Shown piece after piece: positions 32,658 to 40,771 of a stretch of 43,425 nt of DNA (position 1 is the stretch's first letter; every line of letters starts with the position of its first letter). The translations under genes were made by a program, and so were the position numbers. The stretch covers positions 1 to 43,425 of the forward strand of contig CANRHR010000015.1 of assembly GCA_947630475.1 (NCBI GenBank), given 5' to 3'. Under the pieces are notes generated by a model. That model saw only the letters and a list, made by a program, of their open reading frames with translations, ran no database searches and was not told the origin of the DNA. Origin of the DNA: an uncultured Clostridia bacterium (GTDB taxonomy: Bacteria; Bacillota; Clostridia; Lachnospirales; CAG-274).

Positions 32658-33959
32658 TTATGATAAACATTCATTTATAACATTATCTAAAATATCAAAA
32701 TAATTTTCGAATGTTTTGCGGCAGCATAATGGATTTGAAATTACAATACCGTCCGCTCTCAGCCCGATAAGAGAAAATCCCATTGCCATTCTGTGATCGT
32801 CATAGGTTTCAACTGTACATGGCTTTGGTTTTGAGGGGTATATTTTAATACCGTCTTTTAGCTTATCACATTTTATTCCCATTTTGGAAAGCTCTTTTTC
32901 TATGGCGGCAAGCCTGTCGCTTTCTTGGTACCTTATATGCCCTATACCTGTTATAACTGTTGGGGTATCGGCAAAAACGGCAACGGCGGCAAGCGTTATG
33001 GCCTGATCCGAGCAGGAGGACATATCCGCCGTTATTCCGTTGTAATGGCTGCCTTTTGGCGGATTTATCAAAATTCCTTTTTCTGTCTGCTTTAAAGAGC
33101 AGCCCATTTTTTCGAGTATTTTTAAAAATTCCATATCTCCCTGCATAGAAGAGAAAAATATATTTTCAACAACAACACTTATGCCCAGAATAGGCGACAT
33201 GGCATAAAAATAACAGGCGGCCGAAACATCTGCTTCTATAATATATTCTTGGGCTTTGTAAGCTTGTCCTGCTTTTATAAAAAAACCGGAATCGGTTTTT
33301 TCGGCAATTACTCCAAATTGTGACATCATTTTTGATGTAATGTTGATATAGCTCATACCATGTGAGCCGACAACATCGATGGAAACATCTTTATCGGATA
33401 ATACGCTTGATATCAGAAGAGCGCTTAAAAATTGAGAGCTATCGCTTATATCGACTGAAGCAGGCTTATCAAAAACAGCATTCTTTGTTATTTTAAAAGG
33501 AAAAAAGCCTTCTTCGTTTTCACAGATTATCTCAGCGCCCATTTCTCTGAGCGTTTTTATAAGCGCCGCCATTGGTCTTTTCCTCATCTGCTGTGATGCA
33601 TCTAGATAAAAACAGCCCTCGGAAAGGGCGAGAAATGCAGTTAAAAATCTTGCTGCCGTACCTGCGCTTCCGACATAAATTTTGGCGTTTTTAACGGCAA
33701 TATTGCCGCCGCAGCCCGTTATTTTTATAACAGAGCCGATTTCATCAGCCTCTGTCTTTATGCCCAATGATGAGAGGCATTTTAAAAAATAACGGGAATC
33801 ATCGCTGAATAAAGCCCCTTTTAACACACATTCGCCGTTTGTGAGGGCGGCAATAAGCATAGCTCTGTTTGTTATGCTTTTGGAGCCGGGAACACGCAGG
33901 TTTAACGTTTTGTTTTTGTTTGTGCTTTTATATATATTTTTAACAGCATAGCTTTGCAT
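32658..33959 (-). CDS. aroA: 3-phosphoshikimate 1-carboxyvinyltransferase (EPSP synthase)
   Basis: AroA joins PEP and shikimate-3-phosphate in aromatic amino-acid synthesis. The 433-residue product has the N-terminal motif LRVPGSKSITNRAMLIAAL and the later DHRMAMGFSLIGL region, both diagnostic. The loop corresponding to LGNAGTAMRPL in Escherichia coli reads GSAGTAARFL, so the Gly96 position is kept but Pro101 is replaced by Phe. Such variation occurs in non-class-I enzymes. An aggagg site precedes the ATG. Other shikimate genes are not in the window; downstream on the same strand are the metal transporter genes. Confidence 0.95.
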   Translation of the reverse strand: MQSYAVKNIYKSTNKNKTLNLRVPGSKSITNRAMLIAALTNGECVLKGALFSDDSRYFLKCLSSLGIKTEADEIGSVIKITGCGGNIAVKNAKIYVGSAGTAARFLTAFLALSEGCFYLDASQQMRKRPMAALIKTLREMGAEIICENEEGFFPFKITKNAVFDKPASVDISDSSQFLSALLISSVLSDKDVSIDVVGSHGMSYINITSKMMSQFGVIAEKTDSGFFIKAGQAYKAQEYIIEADVSAACYFYAMSPILGISVVVENIFFSSMQGDMEFLKILEKMGCSLKQTEKGILINPPKGSHYNGITADMSSCSDQAITLAAVAVFADTPTVITGIGHIRYQESDRLAAIEKELSKMGIKCDKLKDGIKIYPSKPKPCTVETYDDHRMAMGFSLIGLRADGIVISNPLCCRKTFENYFDILDNVINECLS

Positions 33960-34058
33960 TAAAGTTTCCTCCTATGTCTGTAAAGCCTAAAGGCTCTGAG
34001 GTTGTTTACAAGCCTTTTATAAAAACAGTTTATCACAAATTAAGCCATATGAAAAGCT

Positions 34059-34196
34059 TTAAAGACTTTTTAATTCGTTTTTGTATATTAAAGCCGCAAT
34101 ATTTTTAAGAGCATCTTCTTTGGTTTCACCGTTTTTAGCCTGCTCATCGTTAAAGATTAATATGCTGTTTTCGATTTTGATAATTTTTGGATACAT
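34059..34196 (-). CDS. Small protein, 45 residues, unknown function
   Basis: The ORF reads MYPKIIKIENSILIF and ends IAALIYKNELKSL. The ATG at 34196 is preceded by aaaggtg with a seven-base gap, a proper ribosome site. The product alternates a short beta-like start and an amphipathic helix (KEDALKNIAALIYKNEL). I do not recognise a family. It stands alone between aroA and the NYN gene. Codon use resembles neighbours. It could be a conserved small protein or a chance frame. Confidence 0.5.
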   Translation of the reverse strand: MYPKIIKIENSILIFNDEQAKNGETKEDALKNIAALIYKNELKSL

Positions 34197-34299
34197 ATAA
34201 TTTCACCTTTTTTTTCAGCATATGATAAAATACGTTTGTTCTATTCGTAAAAAGAGTGTCAAAAAATATCGTTTTTTTTATTTTTTTTGATTTTGAGTA

Positions 34300-34328
34300 T
34301 TGACAAAGCTTAAGCTGAGTATTATAAT
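34300..34328 (+). promoter_or_regulatory. Consensus promoter of the NYN gene
   Basis: TTGACA and TATAAT match the consensus fully and are spaced by 17 bases. Transcription should start near 34335, giving a leader of about 105 bases. Confidence 0.92.
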
Positions 34329-34330
34329 AT

Positions 34331-34440
34331 TAACAAAGTTAAGTATCTTTGTTCATTATTTATTATCAATGCCTTGGAAGTAAGTCTCCCACAATAAGGG
34401 AAGTACCGAACCCAAGGTTTTTTACTACCGGGAGGTTTTT
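34331..34440 (+). promoter_or_regulatory. Structured leader of the NYN gene with competing helices
   Basis: The leader contains three helices that exclude one another in part: aacaaag/ctttgtt (34332-34338 with 34347-34353), ctttg/caagg (34347-34351 with 34413-34417), and ccttgg/ccaagg (34372-34377 with 34412-34417) followed by TTTTTT. In addition tctccc at 34385-34390 can pair with the ribosome site gggagg at 34430-34435 or with a local ggga at 34398-34401. This is the architecture of a riboswitch or autoregulated leader, but no known class was recognised. Confidence 0.5.
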
Positions 34441-35091
34441 ATGAAAACAGCAATATTGGTTGACGGGGGATTTTACCGCAGACGCGCGCAGCTTAAATTA
34501 GGTGAAAAAACACCGGCTGAAAGAGCCAAAGAGTTAAACGATTATTGTTACAGACATTTGAAGGAGCATCATCAGGAAAACACATTATACCGCATCTTTT
34601 ATTATGACTGCCCGCCTATTACAAAAAAGGTATATCATCCGTTAAAAAAAATTCAGATCGATTTTTCAAAATCCGAGTTTTATCTTTGGATGACTAATTT
34701 TATAGAAGAATTAAAGGGTAAAAGAAAATTTGCAATCCGCTTGGGAAAGCTTGCGGATACTCAGGCTGTGTATACAATACGTCCCGATTCTATAAAAAAA
34801 TTATATAACGGCTCAAAATCATTTGAGGATCTTACAGAAGAAGATTTTATGATTACAGTTGATCAAAAAGGCGTTGATATGAAAATAGGTATTGACATAG
34901 CTTCTTTGGCGTATAAAAAACAGGTTGAGCAAATTGTGCTGATATCGGGCGACAGCGATTTTGTTCCCGCCGCAAAGCTTGCCAGAAGAGAGGGTATAGA
35001 TTTTATACTTGATCCCCTTCATGCACATATTAAGTCCGATCTGCTTGAACATATCGACGGTTTAAGAACCTGTGACAATGCATTTAAATAA
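34441..35091 (+). CDS. NYN-domain (LabA/DUF88-like) putative ribonuclease
   Basis: The 216-residue product has the PIN-like NYN fold pattern: LVDGGF with Asp8 at the N-terminus, KGVDMKIGIDI with Asp146 and Asp152, and LISGDSDF with Asp171 and Asp173. These acidic residues form the metal site of NYN nucleases, so an RNase activity is plausible. An insertion of about 60 residues between the first and second motifs (around ITKKVYHP to IRPDSIKK) carries many basic and aromatic residues. The gggagg site is five bases before the ATG. The 2-epimerase gene follows 24 bases after the stop and is probably co-transcribed. RNA targets are unknown. Confidence 0.8.
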   Translation: MKTAILVDGGFYRRRAQLKLGEKTPAERAKELNDYCYRHLKEHHQENTLYRIFYYDCPPITKKVYHPLKKIQIDFSKSEFYLWMTNFIEELKGKRKFAIRLGKLADTQAVYTIRPDSIKKLYNGSKSFEDLTEEDFMITVDQKGVDMKIGIDIASLAYKKQVEQIVLISGDSDFVPAAKLARREGIDFILDPLHAHIKSDLLEHIDGLRTCDNAFK

Positions 35092-35115
35092 AGCATATTT
35101 TAAAGGAGAAGCAAA

Positions 35116-36264
35116 ATGAAAAAAATTAAGGTTATGAGTATCTTCGGTACCCGTCCGGAAGCAATAAAAATGGCTCCTGTCATAAACTCTATGCAAAAGC
35201 AGGAAGCTATAGAACAAATTATTTGCGTGACGGCGCAGCACAGGCAGATGCTTGATCAGGTTTTGGATATTTTTAAACTTAAGCCTGATTATGATTTGGA
35301 TATAATGACCCAAAGACAAAGCCTTACGGGAATAACCACAAAGGCTCTTACAGGCCTTGAAAGCGTTATGGCTGAGGTAAAGCCTGATTTGGTTTTGGTC
35401 CATGGAGATACGACAACAACATTTGCAGGGGCTTTGGCAGCTTTTTATTCCAAAATAAAAATAGGCCATGTTGAAGCCGGTTTGAGAACATATGATAAAT
35501 GGCAGCCGTTTCCTGAAGAGATGAACAGAAAGCTTACAGGAGCTATGGCGGATTTGCATTTTGCCCCGACAAGGCTTGCCAAAGAACATTTGCTTAAAGA
35601 AAACGTTAATGAAGAAAGCATATTTATAACCGGCAATACGGCGGTTGATTGTTTAAAAACTACCGTTGAAGAGGATTATAAATTTAGCCTTGACGAGCTT
35701 AATAAAATAGATTACAGCAAAAGAATAATAACCATGACGGCGCACAGAAGAGAAAACCTTGGCAAACCTCTTGAAAATATATGCCGTGCGGTTTTAAGGC
35801 TTGTTAATGATAATGAGGATACAGAGGTTGTTTATGCTGTTCATTATAATCCGGCGGTAAGAGAAACGGCGAACAGAATTTTAGGCTCTCATCCAAGAAT
35901 ACATTTAACAGACCCAATAGATATGAAAGATATGCATAATCTTATGAAGCGCTCTTATCTTGTTATGACAGATTCCGGAGGGCTTCAGGAGGAGGTTCCC
36001 TCACTCGGAAAGCCTGTGCTTGTTTTGAGAAACGTAACCGAAAGACCGGAAGGCGTTGACGCCGGAACACTTAAGCTTGCGGGAAATGATGAAAACAAGA
36101 TATATCAAATAGCTGACGAAGTTTTAAACAATAAGGCTGTTTATGATAAAATGGCAAAGGCAAAAAATCCGTTTGGCGACGGCTTTGCATCAGATAGGAT
36201 TACAAAGGCTGTTTTATATCATTTTGGCATAATAAGCGAAAGACCAAAGGATTTTTTGGTATAG
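35116..36264 (+). CDS. wecB: UDP-N-acetylglucosamine 2-epimerase (non-hydrolysing)
   Basis: The enzyme interconverts UDP-GlcNAc and UDP-ManNAc, the precursor of wall teichoic acid linkage units and of many surface polysaccharides. The 382-residue product begins KVMSIFGTRPEAIKMAPVI, contains VLVHGDTTTTFAGALAAFY and HVEAGLRT near residue 115, and DSGGLQEEVPSLGKPVLVLR near residue 290. Length is normal. An aaaggag site precedes the ATG. In Gram-positives the gene is often called mnaA. It shares the NYN transcript, so the leader upstream may control it. Confidence 0.95.
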   Translation: MKKIKVMSIFGTRPEAIKMAPVINSMQKQEAIEQIICVTAQHRQMLDQVLDIFKLKPDYDLDIMTQRQSLTGITTKALTGLESVMAEVKPDLVLVHGDTTTTFAGALAAFYSKIKIGHVEAGLRTYDKWQPFPEEMNRKLTGAMADLHFAPTRLAKEHLLKENVNEESIFITGNTAVDCLKTTVEEDYKFSLDELNKIDYSKRIITMTAHRRENLGKPLENICRAVLRLVNDNEDTEVVYAVHYNPAVRETANRILGSHPRIHLTDPIDMKDMHNLMKRSYLVMTDSGGLQEEVPSLGKPVLVLRNVTERPEGVDAGTLKLAGNDENKIYQIADEVLNNKAVYDKMAKAKNPFGDGFASDRITKAVLYHFGIISERPKDFLV

Positions 36265-36283
36265 GGTTATTTGAATAAAAAAT

Positions 36284-36334
36284 AAAAAAGGCTCATTTCG
36301 GCGGCTTAAAGCCATCGGAATGAGCCTTTTTATT
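36284..36334. terminator. Bidirectional terminator between convergent genes
   Basis: aaaaaggctcatt pairs with aatgagccttttt, enclosing an inner hairpin ggctt/aagcc. T runs occur on both strands. It separates the 2-epimerase and methionine synthase genes. Confidence 0.9.
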
Positions 36335-38702
36335 ACTGCAAAACTTTTTGCGCATAATTTACCGATGCAAGAGCGTCTTTGCCATAAAAATCCGCTCCTA
36401 TCATTTTCGCATATTCTTCGTTTAATACGGCTCCGCCTACCATTATTTTACATTCCGGCGCAGATTCCCTAAGCTCTTTTATAGTCTTTTCCATATTAAC
36501 AACTGTTGTCGTCATTAATGCGCTTAAGCCTACAAGCTTTACATTATCTTCAATTACTCTTGAAACGATTACTTCGCTTTTTACATCTTTGCCCAAATCT
36601 ATAACATCAAAGCCATAGTTTTCAAGAAGAGCCTTTACAATGTTTTTACCTATGTCATGAATATCCCCCTCAACGGTAGCTATTATTATTTTGCCCTTTT
36701 TTTCTTCTTTTGCGCCGCTTTCCGACATAAATTCCTGTATGGCGTTAAATGAATTTTTAGCCGTTTCCGCACTCATTATAAGCTGCGGCAAAAATATTTT
36801 TGAGCTTTCGTAGCCCTTTCCAACTTCATCGAGCGCCGTTATGATATGGTTATTTATTATATCGATAGGAGCTGTTGATTGAAGAAGTTTTTTTGTCTGC
36901 TCATAAGAGCTGTTTTTTAAGCCCTTTACTATTGTGTCGTGAAGATTTAAGCTGTTTTGTGTGCCTGAAGAAACAGGCTCGGGGCTTGTCTGAGAAAAAT
37001 TCTCGATATATTCCTGAGAGCCTATATCTATTCCCAAAAGTACATTATATGCCTTAATTGTATCTAGCATAGGCTTTGACATAGGGTTTATTATGCAGCA
37101 GTTAAGACCGGCATAAAGAGCAAGCGCCAAAAATGTTGTGTTTATAAGTGATCTGTTTGGCAGACCGAATGATATGTTGGATACTCCCAGAACAGTTTTT
37201 ACGCCAAGCTTATCCCTTACAAGACTTAAGGCTTTTATGGTTTGGCTGGATTCCTCCTGCTGTGCGCTTACGGTAAGGGTCAGTGTATCGATTATTATAT
37301 TTTTTTTGTCTATCCCATAGCTTTGGGCTGTTTTAATTATTTTTTCAGCCACCATAAGACGGCCTTCTGCTGTGGGAGGGATGCCGTTCTCATCAAGGGC
37401 AAGCCCTATAACCACACCGCCGTATTTTTTTACTATCGGAAATATTTTATGCATTATTTCCTGTTTTCCGTTTACAGAATTTATAAGAGGCTTGCCGTTA
37501 TAAATCCTTACGGCTTTTTCGATTACTTCGGGCGTTGAAGAATCTATCTGAAGAGGAAGATCAACGGCGGATTGTATTAATTCGATTGCCGAAATCATCA
37601 TTTGCTCTTCGTCTATCTCGGGAAGACCTACGTTTACATCAAGAATATCAGCGCCGTTTGACTGCTGGCTTACGGCTTCATCTAAAATATATTGAAGATT
37701 GTTTGCCTTAAGAGCTTCCTTAAATTTTTTCTTACCCGTGGGATTTATTCTTTCGCCTATAATAATCGGTTTTTTATCTATTATAACGGATTTTGAATAT
37801 GAGCTTACAACAGTAAGATTTTTATTTGTTACCGGCGGCGGCGTTATGTTTTTGCAAAGCTCTGCTGTTTTTCTTATATGCTGGGGAGTTGTTCCGCAGC
37901 AGCCGCCAAGAAGCCAAGCGCCTTTTTTTGCAAAATCCGCCATATATTCGGCAAATTCTTCCGGCTCTACATCGTAGACGGTTACAGAGTTTTCAACGTG
38001 GGGAAGACCGGCGTTTGGTTGAAGAAGAATGGGAATAGAAGCATATTTTACAAGTTTTTCAAACATAGCTTTTATCTGTTTTGGGCCAAGGCCGCAGTTT
38101 ATGCCGAGGGCATCGGCTCCGAGAGCCTCTGCAAGGGCAGTCATTGCAAGAACGTCGGCGCCTGTTAGGGCACAGCCGTTTTCTTCAAATGTCATAGTTA
38201 TTATTACAGGAAGAGAGGTGTTTTCCTTTACAGCCAAAAGAGCAGCCTTTGCCTCATAGGTATCTGAAATTGTTTCTATTATCACAAGATCGGCGCCTGC
38301 CTTTTCTCCCAAAACGGCGGAGGTTTTAAAAATTTCATAACACTGCTCAAACTCAAGCTCGCCCAACGGCTTTAAAAGCTTGCCGACCGAGCCCATATCG
38401 AGGGCAACATATTTATCGCTTAAGCCCGATTGACTGATGGCTGTTTTTGCATTTTTTACGGCGGCGAATATAATTTCTTCCAAGTTATCGTATTTTGTGG
38501 AAAATGCGCCAAAAGTATTGGCGGAAATTATATCTGAGCCTGCTTCAAGGTATTGTTTGTGAATATTTATGATTACATCGGGAGAGCTTATATTCAGCCT
38601 TTCGGGAAGCTCCCCTGTTTTAAGAGCTGTTTTTTGAAGCATTGAGCCCATAGCTCCGTCAAAAAATAACAGTTCTTTGCCTATTTTATCTTTTATTCCC
38701 AT
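36333..38702 (-). CDS. metH: Cobalamin-dependent methionine synthase, short form
   Basis: MetH methylates homocysteine using methyl-tetrahydrofolate and enzyme-bound cobalamin. The 789-residue product has a homocysteine-methyltransferase domain (about 1-290, with the zinc Cys residues in GINCGLGP and GGCCGTTP), a pterin-binding domain (about 300-560), a B12-binding cap (about 590-670) and a B12 Rossmann domain with DIHDIGKN near residue 680, the base-off His motif. The AdoMet activation domain of Escherichia coli MetH (1227 residues) is absent, as in other Clostridia and Thermotoga, where a separate protein reactivates the cofactor. ATGs at 38708 and 38702 are possible; the second is eight bases after aaggag and preferred. 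No B12 riboswitch was found. Confidence 0.95.
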   Translation of the reverse strand: MGIKDKIGKELLFFDGAMGSMLQKTALKTGELPERLNISSPDVIINIHKQYLEAGSDIISANTFGAFSTKYDNLEEIIFAAVKNAKTAISQSGLSDKYVALDMGSVGKLLKPLGELEFEQCYEIFKTSAVLGEKAGADLVIIETISDTYEAKAALLAVKENTSLPVIITMTFEENGCALTGADVLAMTALAEALGADALGINCGLGPKQIKAMFEKLVKYASIPILLQPNAGLPHVENSVTVYDVEPEEFAEYMADFAKKGAWLLGGCCGTTPQHIRKTAELCKNITPPPVTNKNLTVVSSYSKSVIIDKKPIIIGERINPTGKKKFKEALKANNLQYILDEAVSQQSNGADILDVNVGLPEIDEEQMMISAIELIQSAVDLPLQIDSSTPEVIEKAVRIYNGKPLINSVNGKQEIMHKIFPIVKKYGGVVIGLALDENGIPPTAEGRLMVAEKIIKTAQSYGIDKKNIIIDTLTLTVSAQQEESSQTIKALSLVRDKLGVKTVLGVSNISFGLPNRSLINTTFLALALYAGLNCCIINPMSKPMLDTIKAYNVLLGIDIGSQEYIENFSQTSPEPVSSGTQNSLNLHDTIVKGLKNSSYEQTKKLLQSTAPIDIINNHIITALDEVGKGYESSKIFLPQLIMSAETAKNSFNAIQEFMSESGAKEEKKGKIIIATVEGDIHDIGKNIVKALLENYGFDVIDLGKDVKSEVIVSRVIEDNVKLVGLSALMTTTVVNMEKTIKELRESAPECKIMVGGAVLNEEYAKMIGADFYGKDALASVNYAQKVLQ

Positions 38703-38742
38703 TAGCATATCTCCTTAATTGTTGCAATAAGTTTTTATAAGT

Positions 38743-38771
38743 ATTATAATATAAATAATTTGGTTAGTCTA
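38743..38771 (-). promoter_or_regulatory. Promoter of metH
   Basis: On the minus strand TAGACT (38771-38766) and TATAAT (38748-38743) are spaced by 17 bases. The -35 box overlaps one copy of a repeated TTGGTTA word. Confidence 0.6.
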
Positions 38772-38831
38772 TTGTAAAGCGGCAATATTTTTAACCAATT
38801 GCACAAGCTGCTTTAGGCAAGTGTTTGGTTA
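38760..38831. repeat. Three evenly spaced TTGGTTA words
   Basis: TTGGTTA occurs at 38760-38766 and 38825-38831 and as its reverse complement at 38792-38798. The centres are 32 and 33 bases apart, about three helical turns. They lie between divergent genes and overlap the metH promoter. Confidence 0.55.
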
Positions 38832-38892
38832 GTGGTTTTGCACTGCAAAAACTGTAAACATTACGCTTAATAATGGTTTTTGAGGAGATAAT

Positions 38893-39306
38893 ATGGATAC
38901 GGTTATAGTTATTATGCAAAAGAATATGCAAAGCGGTTTTCTTGAAAAAGAGCTGTCAAGCTTAAAAATAGAAAAAAATGAAGATTTGATTGTAAATCTT
39001 TTCGCTGTTTTGGAAGGCACAATGAAGCTTCACATAAGACTTTCTACAGACAGAGATGTGGAGGATTGGGAATATAATGCGGTTTTTGATTATTATGATA
39101 CCGATGTTTTAAAAAATAATGTTCAGAGTATAGCCGAAAATACCCAAGGCTATAACCCGGAGTGGGATATTGTTATAGAATACAGTGACAACGAAGCAGA
39201 GCTTGAAGCAAAAATAGTTGAAATTTTGGATATTCACAGACAAGAGCTTGATTCTGTTTATGATATTATTAAAGATAAAAAAGGAGAATATACAGATGAG
39301 AAATAA
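38893..39306 (+). CDS. Small acidic protein of unknown function (possibly DUF6762-like)
   Basis: The 137-residue cytosolic product begins MDTVIVIMQKNMQSGFLEK and contains the aromatic stretch DVEDWEYNAVFDYYDTD near residues 57-73, followed by an acidic helix at the C-terminus. This pattern reminds me of DUF6762 proteins of Clostridia, but I cannot verify it. It has a gaggag site five bases before the ATG. Its stop overlaps the start of the lipoprotein gene by 11 bases, so the two are translated together. Confidence 0.7.
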   Translation: MDTVIVIMQKNMQSGFLEKELSSLKIEKNEDLIVNLFAVLEGTMKLHIRLSTDRDVEDWEYNAVFDYYDTDVLKNNVQSIAENTQGYNPEWDIVIEYSDNEAELEAKIVEILDIHRQELDSVYDIIKDKKGEYTDEK

Positions 39307-40453
39307 AAAAAATTTAAAGCTGATTGCGGCGGGAATTTTAAGTATCTGTGCCCTCGCAGGCTGCTCAAACGCCAATAACGATACAGCCGGCACAGCCGAA
39401 AGCGCCGCCCCGAATTTATCCGAGGCAAACCCTTACAGCGCTTCCGAAGAGCAAATTAACATAGAAAAGAGCGACCTTGAAGCAAATGAAAAGCTTTATG
39501 AAGAAATAAAAAAGCTTAATGTGGCAGGCTATAAATACTATAATGATAATTTTAAGACAGGAGCATTTGTTTCAAATTATGGATATCTTTACAGCCTTGC
39601 TATGGATAAGGTTATAACTGTTGATGATGTTGTAAACGCAGGATATTATAAAATTGACAAGGACATGGAGCGCATAACTGAGGCTGATTTTAATCTTCTT
39701 ATGCCAAAGGATATTATAAATAACGGAGGAAATGTTCTTGATGCGGATTTTGCTTGTTTTTACACATCTATAAGGACATCAGAGGGAGTATTTGTTTCTT
39801 CACCCGAGGACGAAGGCACAATGATGAGCTACGAGGGATTTAGAAATATGATTCTCGGATATATACCTGAGCATGGCGAAGTTATTTACCCCAAAAAAAA
39901 TGATGAAAATTATAATGCCATTATAGATGCCGTAAATGAAAAATTAGGAGAAAAAAAGAATTATGATGTAAAGCATATGGTTTGCGATGAAAAATATGCC
40001 GTTGCCGTTTTGGGCGATACAGACGATATAAAGGATATAAGAGAATATGTTTTGACAAAACAGGACGGAAAGTGGGCTGTTTCTTATGACGGATTGGAGA
40101 AAGTGAAAGATATTATTACGGGAATAAACGTTCATTTTCCGGATCTTGCGGTTCAGATGATTCCAAAATACAGTATAGCGGCAAACGGTGAAATTAAAAC
40201 TGATTTGGATAAATTTTTATCCGGCATTGTTTCCCAAGGGATTATAGAAGAAGATGAACTTCCGGCTGTTTACGGCTGCGGCACAGGAAGATATGTATAT
40301 GTTCAGCTTAAATCGGGAACAAAATTCGTAGGCGCAGTTAATGAAAAAAATGAGCTTGAATGTTTTAAAGTTGCCGATGCTGCCGAAGCGGTTAAGGTTA
40401 TGAGAGAATTTTCTCAGGATGCTCCTATTTATATAATTAAAATGGATTTTTAA
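39296..40453 (+). CDS. Putative lipoprotein of unknown function
   Basis: The 385-residue product starts MRNKKNLKLIAAGILSICALAGCSN; the lipobox LAGC places the modified Cys near residue 22, so it should be anchored on the outer face of the membrane. A Ser/Asn/Ala-rich linker follows, then a mixed alpha/beta domain without recognised motifs. The open frame runs 78 bases further upstream, but the ATG at 39296 has aaggag ten bases before it and gives a proper lipoprotein signal. It overlaps the preceding small acidic gene by 11 bases. Function unknown. Confidence 0.8.
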   Translation: MRNKKNLKLIAAGILSICALAGCSNANNDTAGTAESAAPNLSEANPYSASEEQINIEKSDLEANEKLYEEIKKLNVAGYKYYNDNFKTGAFVSNYGYLYSLAMDKVITVDDVVNAGYYKIDKDMERITEADFNLLMPKDIINNGGNVLDADFACFYTSIRTSEGVFVSSPEDEGTMMSYEGFRNMILGYIPEHGEVIYPKKNDENYNAIIDAVNEKLGEKKNYDVKHMVCDEKYAVAVLGDTDDIKDIREYVLTKQDGKWAVSYDGLEKVKDIITGINVHFPDLAVQMIPKYSIAANGEIKTDLDKFLSGIVSQGIIEEDELPAVYGCGTGRYVYVQLKSGTKFVGAVNEKNELECFKVADAAEAVKVMREFSQDAPIYIIKMDF

Positions 40454-40771
40454 TAGAATTTTTAATATGCCCTAAAGCTTTGTAAAAACCTTTAAAATTT
40501 TTTTGTAATATATAATCAATATACAAAAAATGTGCGGGCTTGGCGGTTGGAATGTTCTATCACAAGGCATTGGAGCTGAAAAAGCCGATTAAATAAATTT
40601 GTACTTTCTTAAATCGGACTTTATATAAAATTCTCCAAAACTCTTGACTTTTCTCGCTTTTTTTACTATTATAGTTTATATATTAAAATAAATTTAGTGA
40701 ATTTAAAAAGTACAGTTTTTAAAAGTTGGTTTAAGTGCTGAAGCTATAGTAGCCAAAGGAGAGAAAGAAGA
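40454..40771. other. Intergenic region before the SPFH gene
   Basis: This 318-base stretch is AT-rich, with a short GC-richer patch near 40530-40580. It holds the SPFH promoter. No ORF or clear terminator was found. Confidence 0.55.
40644..40672 (+). promoter_or_regulatory. Promoter of the SPFH gene
   Basis: TTGACT and TATTAT are spaced by exactly 17 bases. The start near 40679 leaves a leader of about 90 bases ending in aaaggag. Confidence 0.78.

Larger units (their letters stand above)
33960..34440. other. Intergenic region between divergent aroA and the NYN gene
   Basis: This 480-base region contains a 45-codon minus-strand ORF at 34059-34196, the consensus promoter of the NYN gene, and that gene's structured leader. 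The remainder (33960-34058 and 34197-34299) is AT-rich; the first part includes the aroA ribosome site. Confidence 0.6.

Noticed and set aside
34331..34420. Similarity of the NYN leader to the glutamine (glnA/downstream-peptide) riboswitch
   Set aside because: GGAAGTA and ACCGAA words occur in the right order, but the closing stem and other conserved bases do not match, and the downstream gene is not nitrogen related.
38703..38892. A cobalamin or SAM riboswitch upstream of metH
   Set aside because: The space between the metH promoter and ATG is about 35 bases and lacks B12-box or S-box sequences.
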